A stretch of DNA of 64,000 nt from Stutzerimonas stutzeri (GTDB lineage Bacteria; Pseudomonadota; Gammaproteobacteria; Pseudomonadales; Pseudomonadaceae): NCBI RefSeq assembly GCF_002890895.1, contig NZ_POUL01000006.1:242515-306514 (forward strand). Reading direction: 5' to 3'. Positions 1 through 11,833 of this stretch are shown piece after piece. Below the pieces are notes generated by a model. It did no database searches, was not told where the DNA came from, and worked only from the letters and a program-made list of their open reading frames with translations. The first letter of the stretch is position 1; every line of letters begins with the position of its first letter. The position numbers were made by a program, and so were the translations under genes.

Positions 1-531
1 CAGCGATGCTTCCGGATCTTCGACATTGAGAACGAACGCTTGAAGGTCGCTGATTTTGTACTGCACGGTCAAAGGCACTTCGATGATGTTCTCATCCTCG
101 GTAAGCATCTGCCCTTGCTTGCTGTAGGAGCGCTCTCGAGTCACGTTCGCCTGGAACTTCCGATCAAACGGCGGGAAGTAGATATTCAGACCTGGGCCCA
201 CGGTTTCGTGATATTTCCCGAAGCGCAACACCACAGCCTGCTCTTGCTCATCGACAATGTAGATGGCATTGAACAGCCAGACAGCGAGCAACACCACCAG
301 ACCAACCCAGACCAGCGCAAACCCACCGCGGCGCCCGGAACCACCACCCGAGGAGCCACCACTGCGTTTCTTGCCGCCGAACATGCCGTTTAGGCTGTCC
401 TGCAGCTTGCGAAAAGCTTCATCCAGGTCAGGCGGACCTTTCTGATCGTCACCACCGCGACGACCACCGCCACCACCACTACCCCAGGGATCCTGGTTGT
501 TCGAGTTGCCACCCGGCTCATTCCAAGCCAT
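1..531 (-). CDS. hflK: HflK, membrane SPFH-domain subunit of the HflKC complex (C-terminus cut off)
   Basis: HflK pairs with HflC to form a large membrane assembly that modulates the FtsH protease. The 177 codons present begin MAWNEPGGN. A glycine/arginine-rich cytoplasmic tail comes first, then one membrane helix (about residues 77-95), then the start of the SPFH/band-7 domain with the family-typical stretch IVDEQEQAVVLRFGKY. The window edge removes the C-terminal part, and hflC should lie beyond it. It follows hflX by 97 bp on the same strand, the usual hfq-hflX-hflK-hflC order. Start and family are clear. Confidence 0.95.
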   Translation of the reverse strand, partial: MAWNEPGGNSNNQDPWGSGGGGGRRGGDDQKGPPDLDEAFRKLQDSLNGMFGGKKRSGGSSGGGSGRRGGFALVWVGLVVLLAVWLFNAIYIVDEQEQAVVLRFGKYHETVGPGLNIYFPPFDRKFQANVTRERSYSKQGQMLTEDENIIEVPLTVQYKISDLQAFVLNVEDPEASL

Positions 532-628
532 AGCGCTCTCCATTCAAATAAAGCTAAAGACGCGCCAGCGGCGCGTCCGCCAATGCTACCGAAAGCCCGG
601 AACGAACGGCTTAAAAGCCCCCCAAGCT

Positions 629-1930
629 TTATTGCAAAGTGTGTTGCTCGAAGAACTGTTCTGCCTCAAAGCCCGCGCGACTAATCAGTCGATGCAGCTC
701 GACACGCTGCAAACGTACATCAAGCAGGCTGACACCCTCTTCATCGTGAACTTCGGACTGCACGGCCCCAAGGTCGAACAGCTGCGCACGCATGCGCCCA
801 AGCTGCTGAGGCAACCGAAGCGTACCTATGTAAAGGTCGTTACCAAGCAGTTCGGCAATGGCCTGCTTCAGCAGATCCAGCCCCAATCCTTGCTGCGCCG
901 AGACCCATACCCGCTGCGGTACGCCATCAGCATCGCGCTGGATCTGCGGCTCGATGCCTTCAAGCAGATCCACTTTGTTGTAAACCTCAAGAATCGGTAG
1001 CTCATTCGCACCGATCTCGGTCAACACCGCCAGCACCTGCTCGATCTGCTGATCCCGCTCAGGCTCGTGAGTATCGATGACATGCAGCAGCAGATCAGCA
1101 TTACTCGACTCTTCGAGCGTGGCCCGGAAAGATTCGACCAGTTTGTGCGGCAAGTGACGAATGAATCCAACCGTATCAGCAATCACCACAGGCCCCAGGT
1201 CATCCAGATCCAGACGACGCAAGGTGGGATCCAGCGTAGCGAAAAGCTGGTTGGCGGCATAAACCTCGGATTCGGTCAAAGCATTGAAAAGAGTGGACTT
1301 ACCCGCGTTGGTATAGCCCACCAGGGATATAAGCGGAATGTCAGCACGTCTGCGGCCACGGCGAGCCTGCTCACGCTGACTACGAACCTTTTCCAGCCGC
1401 TGCTTGATCTGGCGGATACGCACACGCAGCAAGCGCCTGTCAGTTTCAAGCTGTGTCTCGCCAGGGCCGCGTAGACCAATCCCCCCCTTCTGCCGCTCAA
1501 GGTGAGTCCAGCCCCGCACCAGTCGAGTGCTCATATGATCCAACTGAGCCAGCTCAACCTGCAACTTGCCTTCGTGCGTGCGCGCCCGCTGAGCAAAGAT
1601 ATCGAGGATCAGCCCGGTCCGATCAAGCACACGGCATTCGAGCGCTCGCTCGAGGTTGCGCTCCTGGCTGGGCGTCAGGGTGTGATTGAAAATGACCAGC
1701 TCGACCTCGCCATCCCTGACAAGGTCATGCAACTCTTCGACTTTGCCGCTGCCGATTAGAAATTTGGCGGAAGGTTGATGCTTGGCAACATTGACGAAAC
1801 CAACTGTCTCAGCGCCAGCTGACCGCGCCAGCTCCCGAAACTCTTGGGGGTCTTCACGCGCCGCTGGATCCTGAGCATCCAGATGAACCAGGATAGCCCG
1901 CTCACCACCACCGGGACGTTCGAAGAACAA
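629..1930 (-). CDS. hflX: HflX, ribosome-associated GTPase
   Basis: HflX is a GTPase that binds 50S subunits and splits stalled or heat-damaged 70S ribosomes. The 433-residue protein has the N-terminal HflX domain, a basic linker (about 165-195) and a G domain with G1 GYTNAGKS (205-212), G3 DTVG (252-255) and G4 NKVD (318-321). Length is normal. The start is TTG (FFERPGGGERA), preceded by GGGAG at good spacing; no ATG fits the family N-terminus. It lies 12 bp after hfq and is almost certainly cotranscribed with it. Confidence 0.96.
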   Translation of the reverse strand: MFFERPGGGERAILVHLDAQDPAAREDPQEFRELARSAGAETVGFVNVAKHQPSAKFLIGSGKVEELHDLVRDGEVELVIFNHTLTPSQERNLERALECRVLDRTGLILDIFAQRARTHEGKLQVELAQLDHMSTRLVRGWTHLERQKGGIGLRGPGETQLETDRRLLRVRIRQIKQRLEKVRSQREQARRGRRRADIPLISLVGYTNAGKSTLFNALTESEVYAANQLFATLDPTLRRLDLDDLGPVVIADTVGFIRHLPHKLVESFRATLEESSNADLLLHVIDTHEPERDQQIEQVLAVLTEIGANELPILEVYNKVDLLEGIEPQIQRDADGVPQRVWVSAQQGLGLDLLKQAIAELLGNDLYIGTLRLPQQLGRMRAQLFDLGAVQSEVHDEEGVSLLDVRLQRVELHRLISRAGFEAEQFFEQHTLQ

Positions 1931-1942
1931 AGAAGGCTCCCT

Positions 1943-2209
<267 letters not shown>

Positions 2210-2287
2210 TTAAAGGATCTTTTCATTAATTATTCGAAATCGAACACGGCCGATCAGTGATTGAGAATAGCCGGTCAAATAGCAGTG

Positions 2288-3259
2288 TCAGCTCAATATG
2301 GCGAGCCTATCCAAGTATTTCAATGCTCGCGGCAGATTGTCGCGGGCCGAACTTTCCAGCCAGTGAACCCCCTCCCATCCCCTCAACCAGGTCATTTGAC
2401 GCTTGGCCAGTTGCCGGGTTGCGATCACCCCACGCTCAACCATTTCCGGCGCCGAATACTCACCGTCCAGATAGCGCCAAACCTGACGATAACCGACCGC
2501 TCGCATGGACGGCAGTTCGGCATGCAAATCAGGGCGCCCGCGAAGACCTTCGACCTCTGCAACAAAGCCCTGTTCAACCATCTGAACGAAACGCTGCTCG
2601 ATACGCTGGTGCAAGACCTGCCGTTGAGCAGGCGCTATGTACAACTGCGCGACAGTATAAGGCAAGACGCAGCCGTCTGGCGTGCCGGCTCCGGCTTTTT
2701 GAGCGGATTGCCGAGCACGATGCTCGGTCATGCTGATACCGCTGACTCGATAGACTTCAAGCGCCCTGATCAGACGCTGCGGATCATTCGGATGGATACG
2801 CGCGGCCGATACCGGATCGATTTCGCTGAGTTGGCGATGCAGCACCCCAGCGCCCTCGGCCCGCATCTGTGCTTCGAGCGCCGCGCGCACCTCTGCATCG
2901 GCGGCCGGCATATCCGCCAGCCCTTCGAGCAACGCCTTGAAGTACAACATGGTGCCGCCGACCAGCAGCGGAATGCGCCCTGCTTCGGTGCTCTGAGCCA
3001 TTGCGGCGAGGGCATCGCTGACAAACTCGGCGGCCGAGTAGCTCTGGACCGGGTCCCTGATATCGATCAGCCGATGCGGGAAGGCTCTCAACAGCTCCGC
3101 AGAAGGTTTGGCGGTTCCGATGTCCATGTCGCGGTAGACCAGGGCGGAATCGACGCTGATCAGGTCACATGGCAATGCACGAGCAAGCTCGATCGCCAGG
3201 TCCGTTTTACCGGCGGCGGTCGGACCCATGAGAAAAATCGCGGGAGGTAGTCGGGACAT
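2288..3259 (-). CDS. miaA: MiaA, tRNA dimethylallyltransferase
   Basis: MiaA transfers a dimethylallyl group to N6 of A37 in tRNAs reading UNN codons. The 323-residue protein has the P-loop [11 protein letters not shown] near the N-terminus, then a [16 protein letters not shown] segment typical of the family and the downstream MTEHRA region. Length is normal. It lies between mutL and hfq, the standard order in gammaproteobacteria. Its substrate, dimethylallyl diphosphate, comes from the pathway started by Dxs, also encoded in this window. Confidence 0.97.
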   Translation of the reverse strand: MSRLPPAIFLMGPTAAGKTDLAIELARALPCDLISVDSALVYRDMDIGTAKPSAELLRAFPHRLIDIRDPVQSYSAAEFVSDALAAMAQSTEAGRIPLLVGGTMLYFKALLEGLADMPAADAEVRAALEAQMRAEGAGVLHRQLSEIDPVSAARIHPNDPQRLIRALEVYRVSGISMTEHRARQSAQKAGAGTPDGCVLPYTVAQLYIAPAQRQVLHQRIEQRFVQMVEQGFVAEVEGLRGRPDLHAELPSMRAVGYRQVWRYLDGEYSAPEMVERGVIATRQLAKRQMTWLRGWEGVHWLESSARDNLPRALKYLDRLAILS

Positions 3260-3322
3260 CGGATGCTCAAAGAAATGTATCGAGGGTGATGCAGGCGCCA
3301 GCGTAAAGGCCGGACCGCCTGC

Positions 3323-5200
3323 CTATCGCCCCCGGAGAAAGAGCTTGTCCAGGTCGCCCATGCCCAGCTGAGTCCAGGTCGGACGCCCGTGATTGCACTG
3401 ACCACTGCGCTCGGTCTGCTCCATATCACGCAACAGGCCGTTCATCTCCGGCACGGTAAGGCGTCGGTTTGCACGGACCGCGCCGTGACATGCCATGGTG
3501 CCAAGCAGTTCGTTAAGGTGCGCCTGAATGCGGTCGCTGGTGCCGTATTCAAGCAGGTCGGCCAGCACATCCTGTACCAGCCGGGTCGCCTCGGCCTGTT
3601 TGAGCAAGGACGGAATCTGGCGGATCGCCAAGCTTTCCGGGCCCAATCGCTGCAACTCGAAGCCAAGCCTCTGAAACCACTGGGCATGCTCTTCAGAACA
3701 ATCGGCTTCGCGCTGGCTGACGGCGATCGATTCGGGAACCAGCAGCGGCTGGCCACGCAGCCCTTCGCTGGCCATCGCGGTTTTCAGGCGCTCATACATG
3801 ATTCGCTCATGGGCGGCGTGCATATCCACCAGCACAAGCCCTTGAGCATTTTCCGAGAGGATATAGATGCCCTTGAGTTGAGCCAGCGCATAGCCAAGCG
3901 GCGGCACATCGTCCTGGCTTTCCGGCAGGGCCGCTGCATTCGCCTCAGCCAGCGGCGAGAAGAACTCCCGGTAAGCGCCCTGCGCTTCTGCAAGGTTGCC
4001 GACTGGCATCGGCCGAGGCGCCTGATAACCCGCGCCGGCTCCGCGCCAGGCAGACTGCTCTGCTTGCGGCTGTTCCAGCACGTTGGCAGCAAGGCTCATT
4101 TCGTTCTGCCCGGCGAACTCTCCGGCATCACGACCGGAGACCTTGGTTACCGGCGCCACACTCGCTGGCGCGGCAAGCTGATCCTCCGGACGCACATCAC
4201 CGAGCGCGCGGTGCAAGGTGCCGTACAGGAAATCATGCACCATGCGATTGTCGCGAAATCGCACCTCGTGCTTGGTCGGATGAACATTGACGTCCACTAC
4301 CGCCGGGTCGACATCGAGGAACAACACGAAGGTCGGGTGCCGACCATTGAACAGGACGTCGCGGTAAGCCTGCCGCACCGCATGCGCGACCAGCTTGTCG
4401 CGCACCATGCGTCCATTCACATAGAAATACTGCAGATCCGCCTGGCTGCGGGAGAACGTAGGCAAGCCTACCCACCCCCAGAGATGCAAGCCGGTACGCT
4501 CAATCTCGACCGGCAACGCCTGCTCGAGAAAGGCCGGACCGCAGACCGATGCGACGCGGCGAGCCCTGGATGTCGGGTCATTCGCCGGGTGCAGCGCAAG
4601 AACCACCTTGCCGTTGTGCCGAAGGTGAAAGGCCACATCGAACCGCGCCAGAGCCAGCCGCTTGATCACTTCCTGCAGGTGATCGAACTCGGTCTTTTCG
4701 GTACGCAGAAACTTGCGCCGCGCCGGCGTATTGAAGAACAGGTCGCGCACTTCCACTGAAGTACCGACCGGATGCGCCGCTGGCTGAACGCGAGCCTCCA
4801 TGTCCCGGCCCTCGGTTTCGACCTGCCACGCCTCGGCTGCCTCGGCCGTACGGGAGGTCAAGGTCAACCGAGAAACCGAACTGATCGACGCCAGCGCCTC
4901 ACCGCGAAAACCCAGGCTCATCACCCGCTCGAGGTCTTCCAGGTCCCGGATCTTGCTGGTCGCATGCCGAGCCAGGGCCAGCGGCAAATCTTCGGCGGGG
5001 ATACCGCAGCCATCATCACGCACCCGCAGCAGTTTGATGCCGCCTTGTTCGACGTCCACTTCGATCCGGGTCGCCCCGGAATCGAGGCTATTCTCCAGCA
5101 GCTCTTTGATCACCGAAGCGGGTCGTTCAACCACCTCACCGGCGGCAATCTGGTTCGCCAGCCGCGGACTGAGCAGCTGGATGCGCGCAGCCTCGATCAT
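3323..5200 (-). CDS. mutL: MutL, DNA mismatch-repair ATPase/endonuclease
   Basis: MutL links mismatch recognition by MutS to strand removal. The 625-residue protein has the GHKL ATPase N-terminus ([23 protein letters not shown], with DDGCGI and GFRGEAL motifs) and a C-terminal dimerisation domain. That domain contains [12 protein letters not shown], the endonuclease signature DQHA(x)2E(x)4E with Met in place of Gln. An HxR-type zinc site near the end (CHGAVRA) supports nuclease competence, as known for Pseudomonas MutL. The ATG overlaps the amiB stop by 4 bp, so the two genes are translationally linked. Confidence 0.97.
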   Translation of the reverse strand: MIEAARIQLLSPRLANQIAAGEVVERPASVIKELLENSLDSGATRIEVDVEQGGIKLLRVRDDGCGIPAEDLPLALARHATSKIRDLEDLERVMSLGFRGEALASISSVSRLTLTSRTAEAAEAWQVETEGRDMEARVQPAAHPVGTSVEVRDLFFNTPARRKFLRTEKTEFDHLQEVIKRLALARFDVAFHLRHNGKVVLALHPANDPTSRARRVASVCGPAFLEQALPVEIERTGLHLWGWVGLPTFSRSQADLQYFYVNGRMVRDKLVAHAVRQAYRDVLFNGRHPTFVLFLDVDPAVVDVNVHPTKHEVRFRDNRMVHDFLYGTLHRALGDVRPEDQLAAPASVAPVTKVSGRDAGEFAGQNEMSLAANVLEQPQAEQSAWRGAGAGYQAPRPMPVGNLAEAQGAYREFFSPLAEANAAALPESQDDVPPLGYALAQLKGIYILSENAQGLVLVDMHAAHERIMYERLKTAMASEGLRGQPLLVPESIAVSQREADCSEEHAQWFQRLGFELQRLGPESLAIRQIPSLLKQAEATRLVQDVLADLLEYGTSDRIQAHLNELLGTMACHGAVRANRRLTVPEMNGLLRDMEQTERSGQCNHGRPTWTQLGMGDLDKLFLRGR

Positions 5201-6639
5201 GGCTGTGAGGCCAGAGTCGTCGCTGGAATATTCAGCGTTTGGCCAACCTTGATCACGTCGCTTTTCAAGCTGTTGGCACTGCGCAACGCAGGCAAGCTGA
5301 TCTGATAGCGCTGAGCAAGCAGCGCCAGGCTTTCGCCTGAACGAACGACATGCTCGCGCGCCGCGCTGGCAATCTTGCCGGAGTCGCGCATCCAGGCAAC
5401 GTAGGTGCCGGGCGGCGGGTTTTCATGGAAGAACTGTCGCACGCCACTGTGGATTGAGCGCGCCAAGGCCTGCTGATGCGCTGCGGTTTGCAGCTTCCGC
5501 GCCTCGGATGGATTGGAAATGAACCCGGTCTCTACCAGGATCGACGGGATATCCGGTGATTTCAGCACCATGAATCCGGCCTGTTCCACACGGCGTTTAT
5601 GCAACGGCGTGATCCGACCCATGTTACTCAGCACCTTCTGCCCGACGTTAAGACTGGAAGACAACGAAGCGGTCATCGACAAATCCAACAGCACGCCGGC
5701 AAGCATCTGGTCCTTGTCGCCCAGGCTGACATTTCCGGCACCGCCGATCAGGTCCGAACGGTTTTCACTGTCAGCCAGCCAACGTGCAGTTTCCGATGTC
5801 GCACCGCGATCCGATAAAGCAAACACCGACGCGCCGTAGGCCGACGACCGCGGCGCCGCATCGGCATGAATGGAGACGAACAGATCAGCGCCCTTCTTCC
5901 GGGCAATTTCGGTGCGTTTACGCAAGGGGATAAAGTAATCACCGGTGCGCACCAGCTCGGCGCGGAAGCCTTTGTCGGTATTGATCTGGCGCTGCAGCTC
6001 CTTGGCAAGAGCCAGCACCACGGTTTTCTCATAGATCTTGCCAGGACCGATGGCGCCGGGGTCTTCTCCGCCGTGCCCGGCGTCGATCGCAATGACGATA
6101 TCGCGCTTGCTGCTTGGCAGCGGAGGCAGCTTGATCGCCGGCAAGGTCGGCGATACAGGAGCAGTTGGCGTACTCGGCGCGGCAGTCGCCGGGACGTTGG
6201 CGGTGGACGCCGCGGCCGCATCAGCAGCATTGTCGAACAGATCGACCACCAGCCGATGGCCGTACTGCTGGTTCGGCGTGAGCGTAAAGCTCTTTGGCGA
6301 AACCTCGGCGCTCAGGTCAATGACCACCCGCAAGGTGTCCGCATCGTATTTCGCTGCGCGCAGCCCCGAGATGGGCGTGTTCTGCAGCGGCAGCTGATCG
6401 AATGGCTTGGCCAGATTGGCGCCGTCAACGTCAATGACGATGCGATCCGGAGCCGTCAAGGTGAATACCTTGTGCTGGACAGGGCCGGACAGGTCAAAGA
6501 CCAACCGTGTGTTGTCAGGCGCTCGCCATAGACGCACGCTCTGGACGTCGGAAGCCGCCAGAACCTGCATGGCCGCGAACATCAATGCCAAACCACTCAC
6601 CAGCGCGCGCATGCGCATACCCAACCCCATGATGTTCAT
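5197..6639 (-). CDS. amiB: AmiB-type N-acetylmuramoyl-L-alanine amidase
   Basis: This periplasmic zinc amidase cuts septal peptidoglycan during daughter-cell separation. From the ATG at 6639 it has a signal peptide, an AMIN domain (about 40-130), a Pro/Ala-rich linker, an amidase_3 catalytic domain ([13 protein letters not shown], then SIHADA and VETGFISN) and a C-terminal LysM domain ([16 protein letters not shown]). That is the Pseudomonas AmiB layout. The chosen ATG overlaps the tsaE stop as ATGA; an alternative start 27 bp upstream lies inside tsaE and is less likely. Confidence 0.95.
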   Translation of the reverse strand: MNIMGLGMRMRALVSGLALMFAAMQVLAASDVQSVRLWRAPDNTRLVFDLSGPVQHKVFTLTAPDRIVIDVDGANLAKPFDQLPLQNTPISGLRAAKYDADTLRVVIDLSAEVSPKSFTLTPNQQYGHRLVVDLFDNAADAAAASTANVPATAAPSTPTAPVSPTLPAIKLPPLPSSKRDIVIAIDAGHGGEDPGAIGPGKIYEKTVVLALAKELQRQINTDKGFRAELVRTGDYFIPLRKRTEIARKKGADLFVSIHADAAPRSSAYGASVFALSDRGATSETARWLADSENRSDLIGGAGNVSLGDKDQMLAGVLLDLSMTASLSSSLNVGQKVLSNMGRITPLHKRRVEQAGFMVLKSPDIPSILVETGFISNPSEARKLQTAAHQQALARSIHSGVRQFFHENPPPGTYVAWMRDSGKIASAAREHVVRSGESLALLAQRYQISLPALRSANSLKSDVIKVGQTLNIPATTLASQP

Positions 6640-7106
6640 TGATTGCCGACGGTCAGGATGGAACACCAGCCTTCACCGCGCTCGCCCTGTGGCGTCAGGC
6701 GCAGCATACGACCGGCCCCGTGCGGCGTAATGGTAATGTCCAGGTCGGCCTTTGGCAAAATGCCGGCGCCACGCTCTGGCCACTCTACCAGGCACAGGGC
6801 GTCACCTTCGAAATAGTCGCGAATGCCGAGAAATTCCAGTTCTTCCGGGTCGACCAGACGGTACAGGTCGAAATGGAACACTCGTGCAGCCGGAGTCTCA
6901 TAAGGTTCGACCAGGGTAAAGGTCGGGCTCTTGACCTTGCCCTCGTGCCCAAGCCCACGGATCAGCCCACGCGACAGCGTGGTCTTGCCGGCGCCAAGGT
7001 CACCGTGGAGGTAGATCACACCTAGGCCGCCGGTCGCCTGGGCGATGCGCGCCCCCAGCAACAGCATGGCGTCTTCGTCGGCAGCCAACAGTGTTAGGTC
7101 AGACAT
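6636..7106 (-). CDS. tsaE: TsaE, ATPase for tRNA t6A37 modification
   Basis: TsaE is the small ATPase that works with TsaB and TsaD to make threonylcarbamoyladenosine at A37 of ANN-decoding tRNAs. The 156-residue protein has the Walker A motif [13 protein letters not shown] and the family segment [14 protein letters not shown] later HFDLYRL and [15 protein letters not shown] complete the signature. Its start lies inside the end of nnr (13-bp overlap) and its stop overlaps amiB, so it is embedded in one operon. Confidence 0.97.
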   Translation of the reverse strand: MSDLTLLAADEDAMLLLGARIAQATGGLGVIYLHGDLGAGKTTLSRGLIRGLGHEGKVKSPTFTLVEPYETPAARVFHFDLYRLVDPEELEFLGIRDYFEGDALCLVEWPERGAGILPKADLDITITPHGAGRMLRLTPQGERGEGWCSILTVGNQ

Positions 7107-8593
7107 GGTGAATGCTCCTCGAGCAACTGGCGGACCATAGGAATCAGATCGGCGGCAACCAGCCCGCGCCCCCCGGCACCAAGACGCTCGCCTGCCACCG
7201 CATGCAACCAGACCGCAAAACAGGCCGCTTCGAAAGGCGCCAGTCCCTGCGCCAGCAATGCTCCCGCAACCCCCGCCAAGACATCGCCGAGGCCCGCGCT
7301 GGCCATGGCCGGATGCCCGCGATCACACAGCGCCAACCGACCGTCGTGATCGGCAATCAGGGTTCCGGCGCCCTTCAGCAATACGGCACAACCGAAGCGA
7401 GCAGCCAGAGCACGAGCAGCGGCGGGTCGGTCGGCCTGCACATCAGCCACGGAAATACCCAGCAGCCGCGCCGCCTCTCCGGGATGCGGTGTGAGCAGAC
7501 AATCACTTGGCAACTCGACCGCACCTGCCGCCAGCAGATTCAGCGCGTCGGCATCCCACACCTGCGGGACACGGCACTGAGGTGCCAGCGACAGCAAACT
7601 GCGCCCCCAGGGCGCCTGGCCCAGGCCAGGCCCGATGACCAGCACATCGGCGCGTTGGGTCAGCGCCGTCAATGCATAAGTGGATTCGACGCCACTGCAC
7701 ATGATTTCCGGACGCCGCACCAGCGAGGCAGTGGCATGCTCGGGACGCGTCGCCAGGGTCACCATGCCGGCGCCGCAGCGCAGCGCGGCTTCGGCACTGA
7801 GCAATGCGGCGCCGCCGGTGCCGAGGTCGCCACCGATGACCAGCACCTGACCAAAGCTTCCTTTATGAGCAGTTGGCGAGCGGGGCGCGAGCGTCGGCAA
7901 GTTGGCCTCGCACAAGCGCAGAGCGGATGGCTTGATCTGTGCGACGACCTCCGCATCGGCCTGCAGGTCATCGAATACCAGCGCTCCGAAACAATCCGGA
8001 CCCTGGCCTGTAAACAGGCCGAGCTTGAGGCCGATAAAGGTTACAGTCAGCTCGGCCCGCACTGCGTCGCCGAGCTGATGCCCCGTGTCGGCACACAACC
8101 CGGACGGCAGGTCGACCGAGAGGATCGGCTGCGCGCTTTCATTCATCGCGCGTATGGCGCTGGCATAGGGTTCACGCACCTCGCCGGCAATACCCGTACC
8201 GAGCAGCGCATCGACCAGCACGCCGCGCAGGTCCGTACCGGCTGCCCAGGGCGTGACCTTGACGCCGGCTGCCTGGGCTTCAGCAAAAGCCTGGGCGGCA
8301 TCGCCCTGCAGTTGCTGCGGATCGCCCACGGCCAACACCCTGACCTGACGACCGGCACGCTGCGCCAACGCCGCAATCAAATAGCCATCCCCGGCATTGT
8401 TGCCCCGACCAGCAAGCACGCTGATCTCGTCTGCATCAGGCCAGCGGCGCTTTAAGGCACGCCACGCCGCATGCGCGGCACGCTGCATCAGTTCGTAACC
8501 GGGGGTCCCGGCCGCGATCAACCGAGCATCGAGCTCACGCACTTGAGCGGCAGAGTAAAGCGGGACGGGAAGTGTATCGGTGGTCTGGGACAT
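7094..8593 (-). CDS. nnr: Bifunctional NAD(P)HX epimerase/dehydratase
   Basis: This enzyme repairs hydrated NADH and NADPH. The N-terminal YjeF_N domain (about 1-220) is the epimerase, with RGNNAGDGY as the nucleotide-binding motif. The C-terminal carbohydrate-kinase-like domain (about 230-499) is the ADP-dependent dehydratase, with [11 protein letters not shown] and AGLGDVLAG. The length of 499 aa matches the fused form. It is the first gene of the minus-strand operon, with queG divergent upstream. A TATAAT hexamer lies 38 bp before the ATG. Confidence 0.95.
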   Translation of the reverse strand: MSQTTDTLPVPLYSAAQVRELDARLIAAGTPGYELMQRAAHAAWRALKRRWPDADEISVLAGRGNNAGDGYLIAALAQRAGRQVRVLAVGDPQQLQGDAAQAFAEAQAAGVKVTPWAAGTDLRGVLVDALLGTGIAGEVREPYASAIRAMNESAQPILSVDLPSGLCADTGHQLGDAVRAELTVTFIGLKLGLFTGQGPDCFGALVFDDLQADAEVVAQIKPSALRLCEANLPTLAPRSPTAHKGSFGQVLVIGGDLGTGGAALLSAEAALRCGAGMVTLATRPEHATASLVRRPEIMCSGVESTYALTALTQRADVLVIGPGLGQAPWGRSLLSLAPQCRVPQVWDADALNLLAAGAVELPSDCLLTPHPGEAARLLGISVADVQADRPAAARALAARFGCAVLLKGAGTLIADHDGRLALCDRGHPAMASAGLGDVLAGVAGALLAQGLAPFEAACFAVWLHAVAGERLGAGGRGLVAADLIPMVRQLLEEHSPCLT

Positions 8594-8630
8594 GAATCAC
8601 CCGAGCGAATATCTGGCAGAATTATACGCA

Positions 8631-8636
8631 TGCGCA
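8631..8636 (-). promoter_or_regulatory. Probable sigma70 -10 box for the nnr operon
   Basis: Read on the minus strand this is a perfect TATAAT in the context GCGTATAATTCTG, upstream of nnr. The -35 region (about 8654-8659) is poor. It could drive nnr-tsaE-amiB-mutL-miaA-hfq-hflX-hflK, although internal promoters before hfq are known in related species. Confidence 0.55.
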
Positions 8637-8777
8637 GCCCGACCCGCTCCCGCGCATCTGTGGCGGATCAAAGCGTCACAGTCGTCTCGTGGTGCGCAGC
8701 GCGGCAGATCGGCGATCGCCTCCGCAGGCTGCCTCGTTAACCCGCTCCCCCACCGCAATGCCCGACGATTCGAAGCC

Positions 8778-9872
8778 ATGTCCAGCACCATCCTCGACCC
8801 AGCCGTTCTTGCCGACTCCATCAAGGAGTGGGGCCGCGAGCTCGGCTTCCAGCAGGTCGGCATCACCGGTGTCGATCTGGGCGAGCACGAGGCCCACCTC
8901 GAACGCTGGCTGGCAGCCGGCTACCACGGCGAGATGGACTATATGGCTGCTCATGGCAGCAAACGTTCCCACCCGGAGCAACTGGTGCCGGGCACGCTGC
9001 GAGTCGTGTCGTTGCGCATGGACTACCTGCCGGGCGACACGCGCATGGCCGAGCAACTGGCGCATCCGGAAAAAGCCTACGTGTCCCGCTACGCGTTGGG
9101 CCGCGACTATCACAAACTGATCCGCAAGCGCCTGCAACAGCTGGCCGAGCGCATTCAGCAGGTGATCGGCCCCTTCGGCTTCCGAGCCTTCGTCGACAGC
9201 GCACCGGTGCTGGAAAAGGCCGTGGCCCAGCAGGCCGGCCTTGGCTGGATCGGCAAGAACACCTTGGTGCTCAATCGCAAAGCCGGCAGCTGGTTCTTCC
9301 TTGGCGAACTGTTCGCCGACATCGCCCTGCCGGTCGACGAACCCACCGCACGCGACCACTGCGGTAGCTGCCATGCCTGCCTGGACATCTGCCCGACCGA
9401 GGCTTTCGTCGGCGAACGGGTGCTGGATGCTCGGCGCTGCATTTCCTACCTCACCATCGAGCTGAAAGGTTCGATTCCCGTCGAGTTACGGTCGAAGATC
9501 GGCAACCGCGTGTTCGGCTGCGATGACTGCCAGATCGTCTGCCCCTGGAACCGCTTCGCCAAACCCACCCAGCAGACCGACTTCCAGCCCCGCCACAGCC
9601 TGGACAATGCCGAGCTGGCCACGCTGTTTCGCTGGACAGAAGACGAATTTCTCAGCCGCACCGAGGGCTCGCCGCTGCGGCGGACGGGCTATCAAAACTG
9701 GTTACGCAACCTGGCCGTTGGGCTCGGTAATGCACCGTCCAGTATTCCTGTGCTTGAAGCGCTGCAGGCGCGCCGCGATGATCCCTCGGAGCTGGTGCGC
9801 GAACATGTCCAATGGGCGTTGGGACAGCATGAAAAACAACGCTCTTCGTCTGCCTCAAATAGCGGGAACTAA
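8778..9872 (+). CDS. queG: QueG, epoxyqueuosine reductase
   Basis: QueG carries out the last step of queuosine synthesis in tRNA, reducing epoxyqueuosine with a cobalamin cofactor. From the ATG at 8778 (MSSTILDP) the protein is 364 aa. It has the conserved YALGRDYH segment, the GWIGKNT motif and two ferredoxin-like 4Fe-4S sites: CGSCHACLDICP and a later CDDCQIVCPW. The open frame reaches back to 8580, but the upstream 66 codons do not look like the family and are left out. It is divergent from nnr, and its 3' end overlaps the ftsH-like gene by 4 bp. Confidence 0.95.
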   Translation: MSSTILDPAVLADSIKEWGRELGFQQVGITGVDLGEHEAHLERWLAAGYHGEMDYMAAHGSKRSHPEQLVPGTLRVVSLRMDYLPGDTRMAEQLAHPEKAYVSRYALGRDYHKLIRKRLQQLAERIQQVIGPFGFRAFVDSAPVLEKAVAQQAGLGWIGKNTLVLNRKAGSWFFLGELFADIALPVDEPTARDHCGSCHACLDICPTEAFVGERVLDARRCISYLTIELKGSIPVELRSKIGNRVFGCDDCQIVCPWNRFAKPTQQTDFQPRHSLDNAELATLFRWTEDEFLSRTEGSPLRRTGYQNWLRNLAVGLGNAPSSIPVLEALQARRDDPSELVREHVQWALGQHEKQRSSSASNSGN

Positions 9873-11710
9873 GGGCGCATCGGCTCTGCCGAGGCGCTGA
9901 TTGAAGCAGCACTCAAGCTGAGTAACTCTTCACCTTCCAGCGTTTCCTGCTGCAGTAGCCTGCTCGCGCTGCGCTCGAGCAGCTCCCGTCGTGCCTCAAG
10001 CAGCGCCAGGCTGCGCTGAAAAGCGGACTGAACAAGCTCCTGCACCTCCTCATCGATCGCTGTGGCGGTACTTTCCGAGTAATCATGCTGCGGCTTGAGG
10101 CCGAGCATCGCTTCGTTGCCCAAAAAGGAGTTCGGCTCGCGCTCCAATGCCATATGGCCGAGGCGCCGGGACATGCCGTAGCGGGTGACCATGGCCCGGG
10201 CAATGTCGGTGACCTTGGCCAGGTCGTCCGCCGCACCGGTGGACAGGTGGGCAAACACCAACCACTCCGCAGCCCGGCCGCCGAGCAGTACCGCCATCTT
10301 GTTTTCCAGCTCTTCGCGCGTCATCAGGAAGCGATCTTCGATGGGTCGCTGAATGGTATAGCCCAGCGCGCCCATGCCACGGGGAATGATCGATACCTTG
10401 TGCACCGGGTCGACGCCCGGCAGCGCCATGGCGACCAGCGCGTGGCCCATTTCGTGATAGGCGACAATCTCGCGCTCACGTGGGTTGAGCAGCCGATTGC
10501 GCTTCTCCAGACCGGCGACGATGCGCTCGATGGCGGCGGTGAAGTCTTCCATGCTCACCGCCTCGCCGTGACGCCGGGTGGCCAGCAGCGTCGCCTCGTT
10601 GACCAGGTTGGCCAGGTCGGCACCGGTGAATCCAGGCGTCAACGCAGCGATGGCCTGGGGATCGACATCAGCGTCGAGCCTGGCTTTTTTCAGGTGCACG
10701 TTGAGAATCTGTACCCGCCCGACTTTGTCCGGGCGATCGACCAACACCTGACGGTCGAACCGGCCAGCGCGGAGCAGGGCCGGATCGAGAATCTCCGGCC
10801 GGTTGGTGGCGGCCAGCAAGACCAGTCCGCTGGAGGTATCGAAGCCGTCCATCTCGACCAGCAATTGGTTGAGCGTCTGCTCCTTCTCATCGTGCCCGCC
10901 GGACAGCGGCCCGGCGCCACGGGCGCGACCGAGGGCGTCCAGTTCGTCAATGAAGATGATCGCCGGTGCCTGGGCACGGGCCTGCTCGAACAGGTCACGC
11001 ACCCGCGCCGCACCCACCCCGACAAACATCTCGACAAACTCGGAGCCGGAAATGGAGAAGAACGGCACCTTTGCCTCGCCAGCCACGGCCCGCGCCAACA
11101 ACGTCTTGCCGGTGCCGGGCGGGCCAACCAGCAGCACGCCCTTGGGCATGCGTCCGCCGAGGCGGCCGTAGGCCTGCGGATCACGCAGGAACTCGATAAT
11201 TTCCTTGAGTTCGTCCTTGGCCTCGTCGACGCCGGCCACATCAGCGAAGCTAACCTTCATGTCAGTCTCGACGTAGACCCGCGCTTTGCTCTTGCCGATC
11301 TGCATCATGCCGCCGCCAAGGCCACCGCTCATGCGGCGCAGCAGAAACAGCCAGATGCCAAAGAACAGCGCCGCCGGAACGACCCACGACAGCAGGTCGC
11401 GCACCAGTGTGCTTTCTACCCTGCCGGTGTAGCGCACCGGATATTGCTGCAGGTGCTCGGCCAACTGCGGCTCGACGCGGTTACTGACGAAGCGTCGCTG
11501 CCCGCTGGGCAACGGCTCCTTGAAGGTGCCTTCGATACGTCGCTCGGTGATCGCCAGCTCGTCGATGCGCCCATCCTTGAGGTGCTGCTCGAACTCGCTG
11601 TAGGGGATCGTCGCTACTTCCTGCTGCGCCGTCAGCAGGTATTGAATGCCGAGAAACGCCAGGACGGCGATAAACCAGTAACTCACGTGAAACTGAGCTT
11701 GTTCTTTCAC
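9869..11710 (-). CDS. Accessory FtsH-type AAA+ membrane zinc protease
   Basis: The 613-residue protein has two N-terminal membrane helices (about 10-27 and 107-124) flanking a periplasmic FtsH extracellular domain. An AAA+ module follows with Walker A GPPGTGKT (196-203) and Walker B IIFIDE (251-256), then the zinc site HEMGH (419-423). It is likely a paralogue: canonical ftsH normally sits beside rlmE and folP, which are not here, and HEMGH replaces the usual HEAGH. It starts at GTG behind a strong GGAGG site. The lipoprotein gene just upstream on the same strand may be cotranscribed. Substrates are unknown. Confidence 0.9.
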   Translation of the reverse strand: MKEQAQFHVSYWFIAVLAFLGIQYLLTAQQEVATIPYSEFEQHLKDGRIDELAITERRIEGTFKEPLPSGQRRFVSNRVEPQLAEHLQQYPVRYTGRVESTLVRDLLSWVVPAALFFGIWLFLLRRMSGGLGGGMMQIGKSKARVYVETDMKVSFADVAGVDEAKDELKEIIEFLRDPQAYGRLGGRMPKGVLLVGPPGTGKTLLARAVAGEAKVPFFSISGSEFVEMFVGVGAARVRDLFEQARAQAPAIIFIDELDALGRARGAGPLSGGHDEKEQTLNQLLVEMDGFDTSSGLVLLAATNRPEILDPALLRAGRFDRQVLVDRPDKVGRVQILNVHLKKARLDADVDPQAIAALTPGFTGADLANLVNEATLLATRRHGEAVSMEDFTAAIERIVAGLEKRNRLLNPREREIVAYHEMGHALVAMALPGVDPVHKVSIIPRGMGALGYTIQRPIEDRFLMTREELENKMAVLLGGRAAEWLVFAHLSTGAADDLAKVTDIARAMVTRYGMSRRLGHMALEREPNSFLGNEAMLGLKPQHDYSESTATAIDEEVQELVQSAFQRSLALLEARRELLERSASRLLQQETLEGEELLSLSAASISASAEPMRP

Positions 11711-11833
11711 CCTTCCCTCCTGGTCCTGACCACCATGTGCAACATATTGCAGATACGGCGACTATGGCCCTTTCCGTGGCTCCACGCTGGACCCAGATCA
11801 GTAACAGGCCAGGCAGCGTCACCTCAGAACGTT

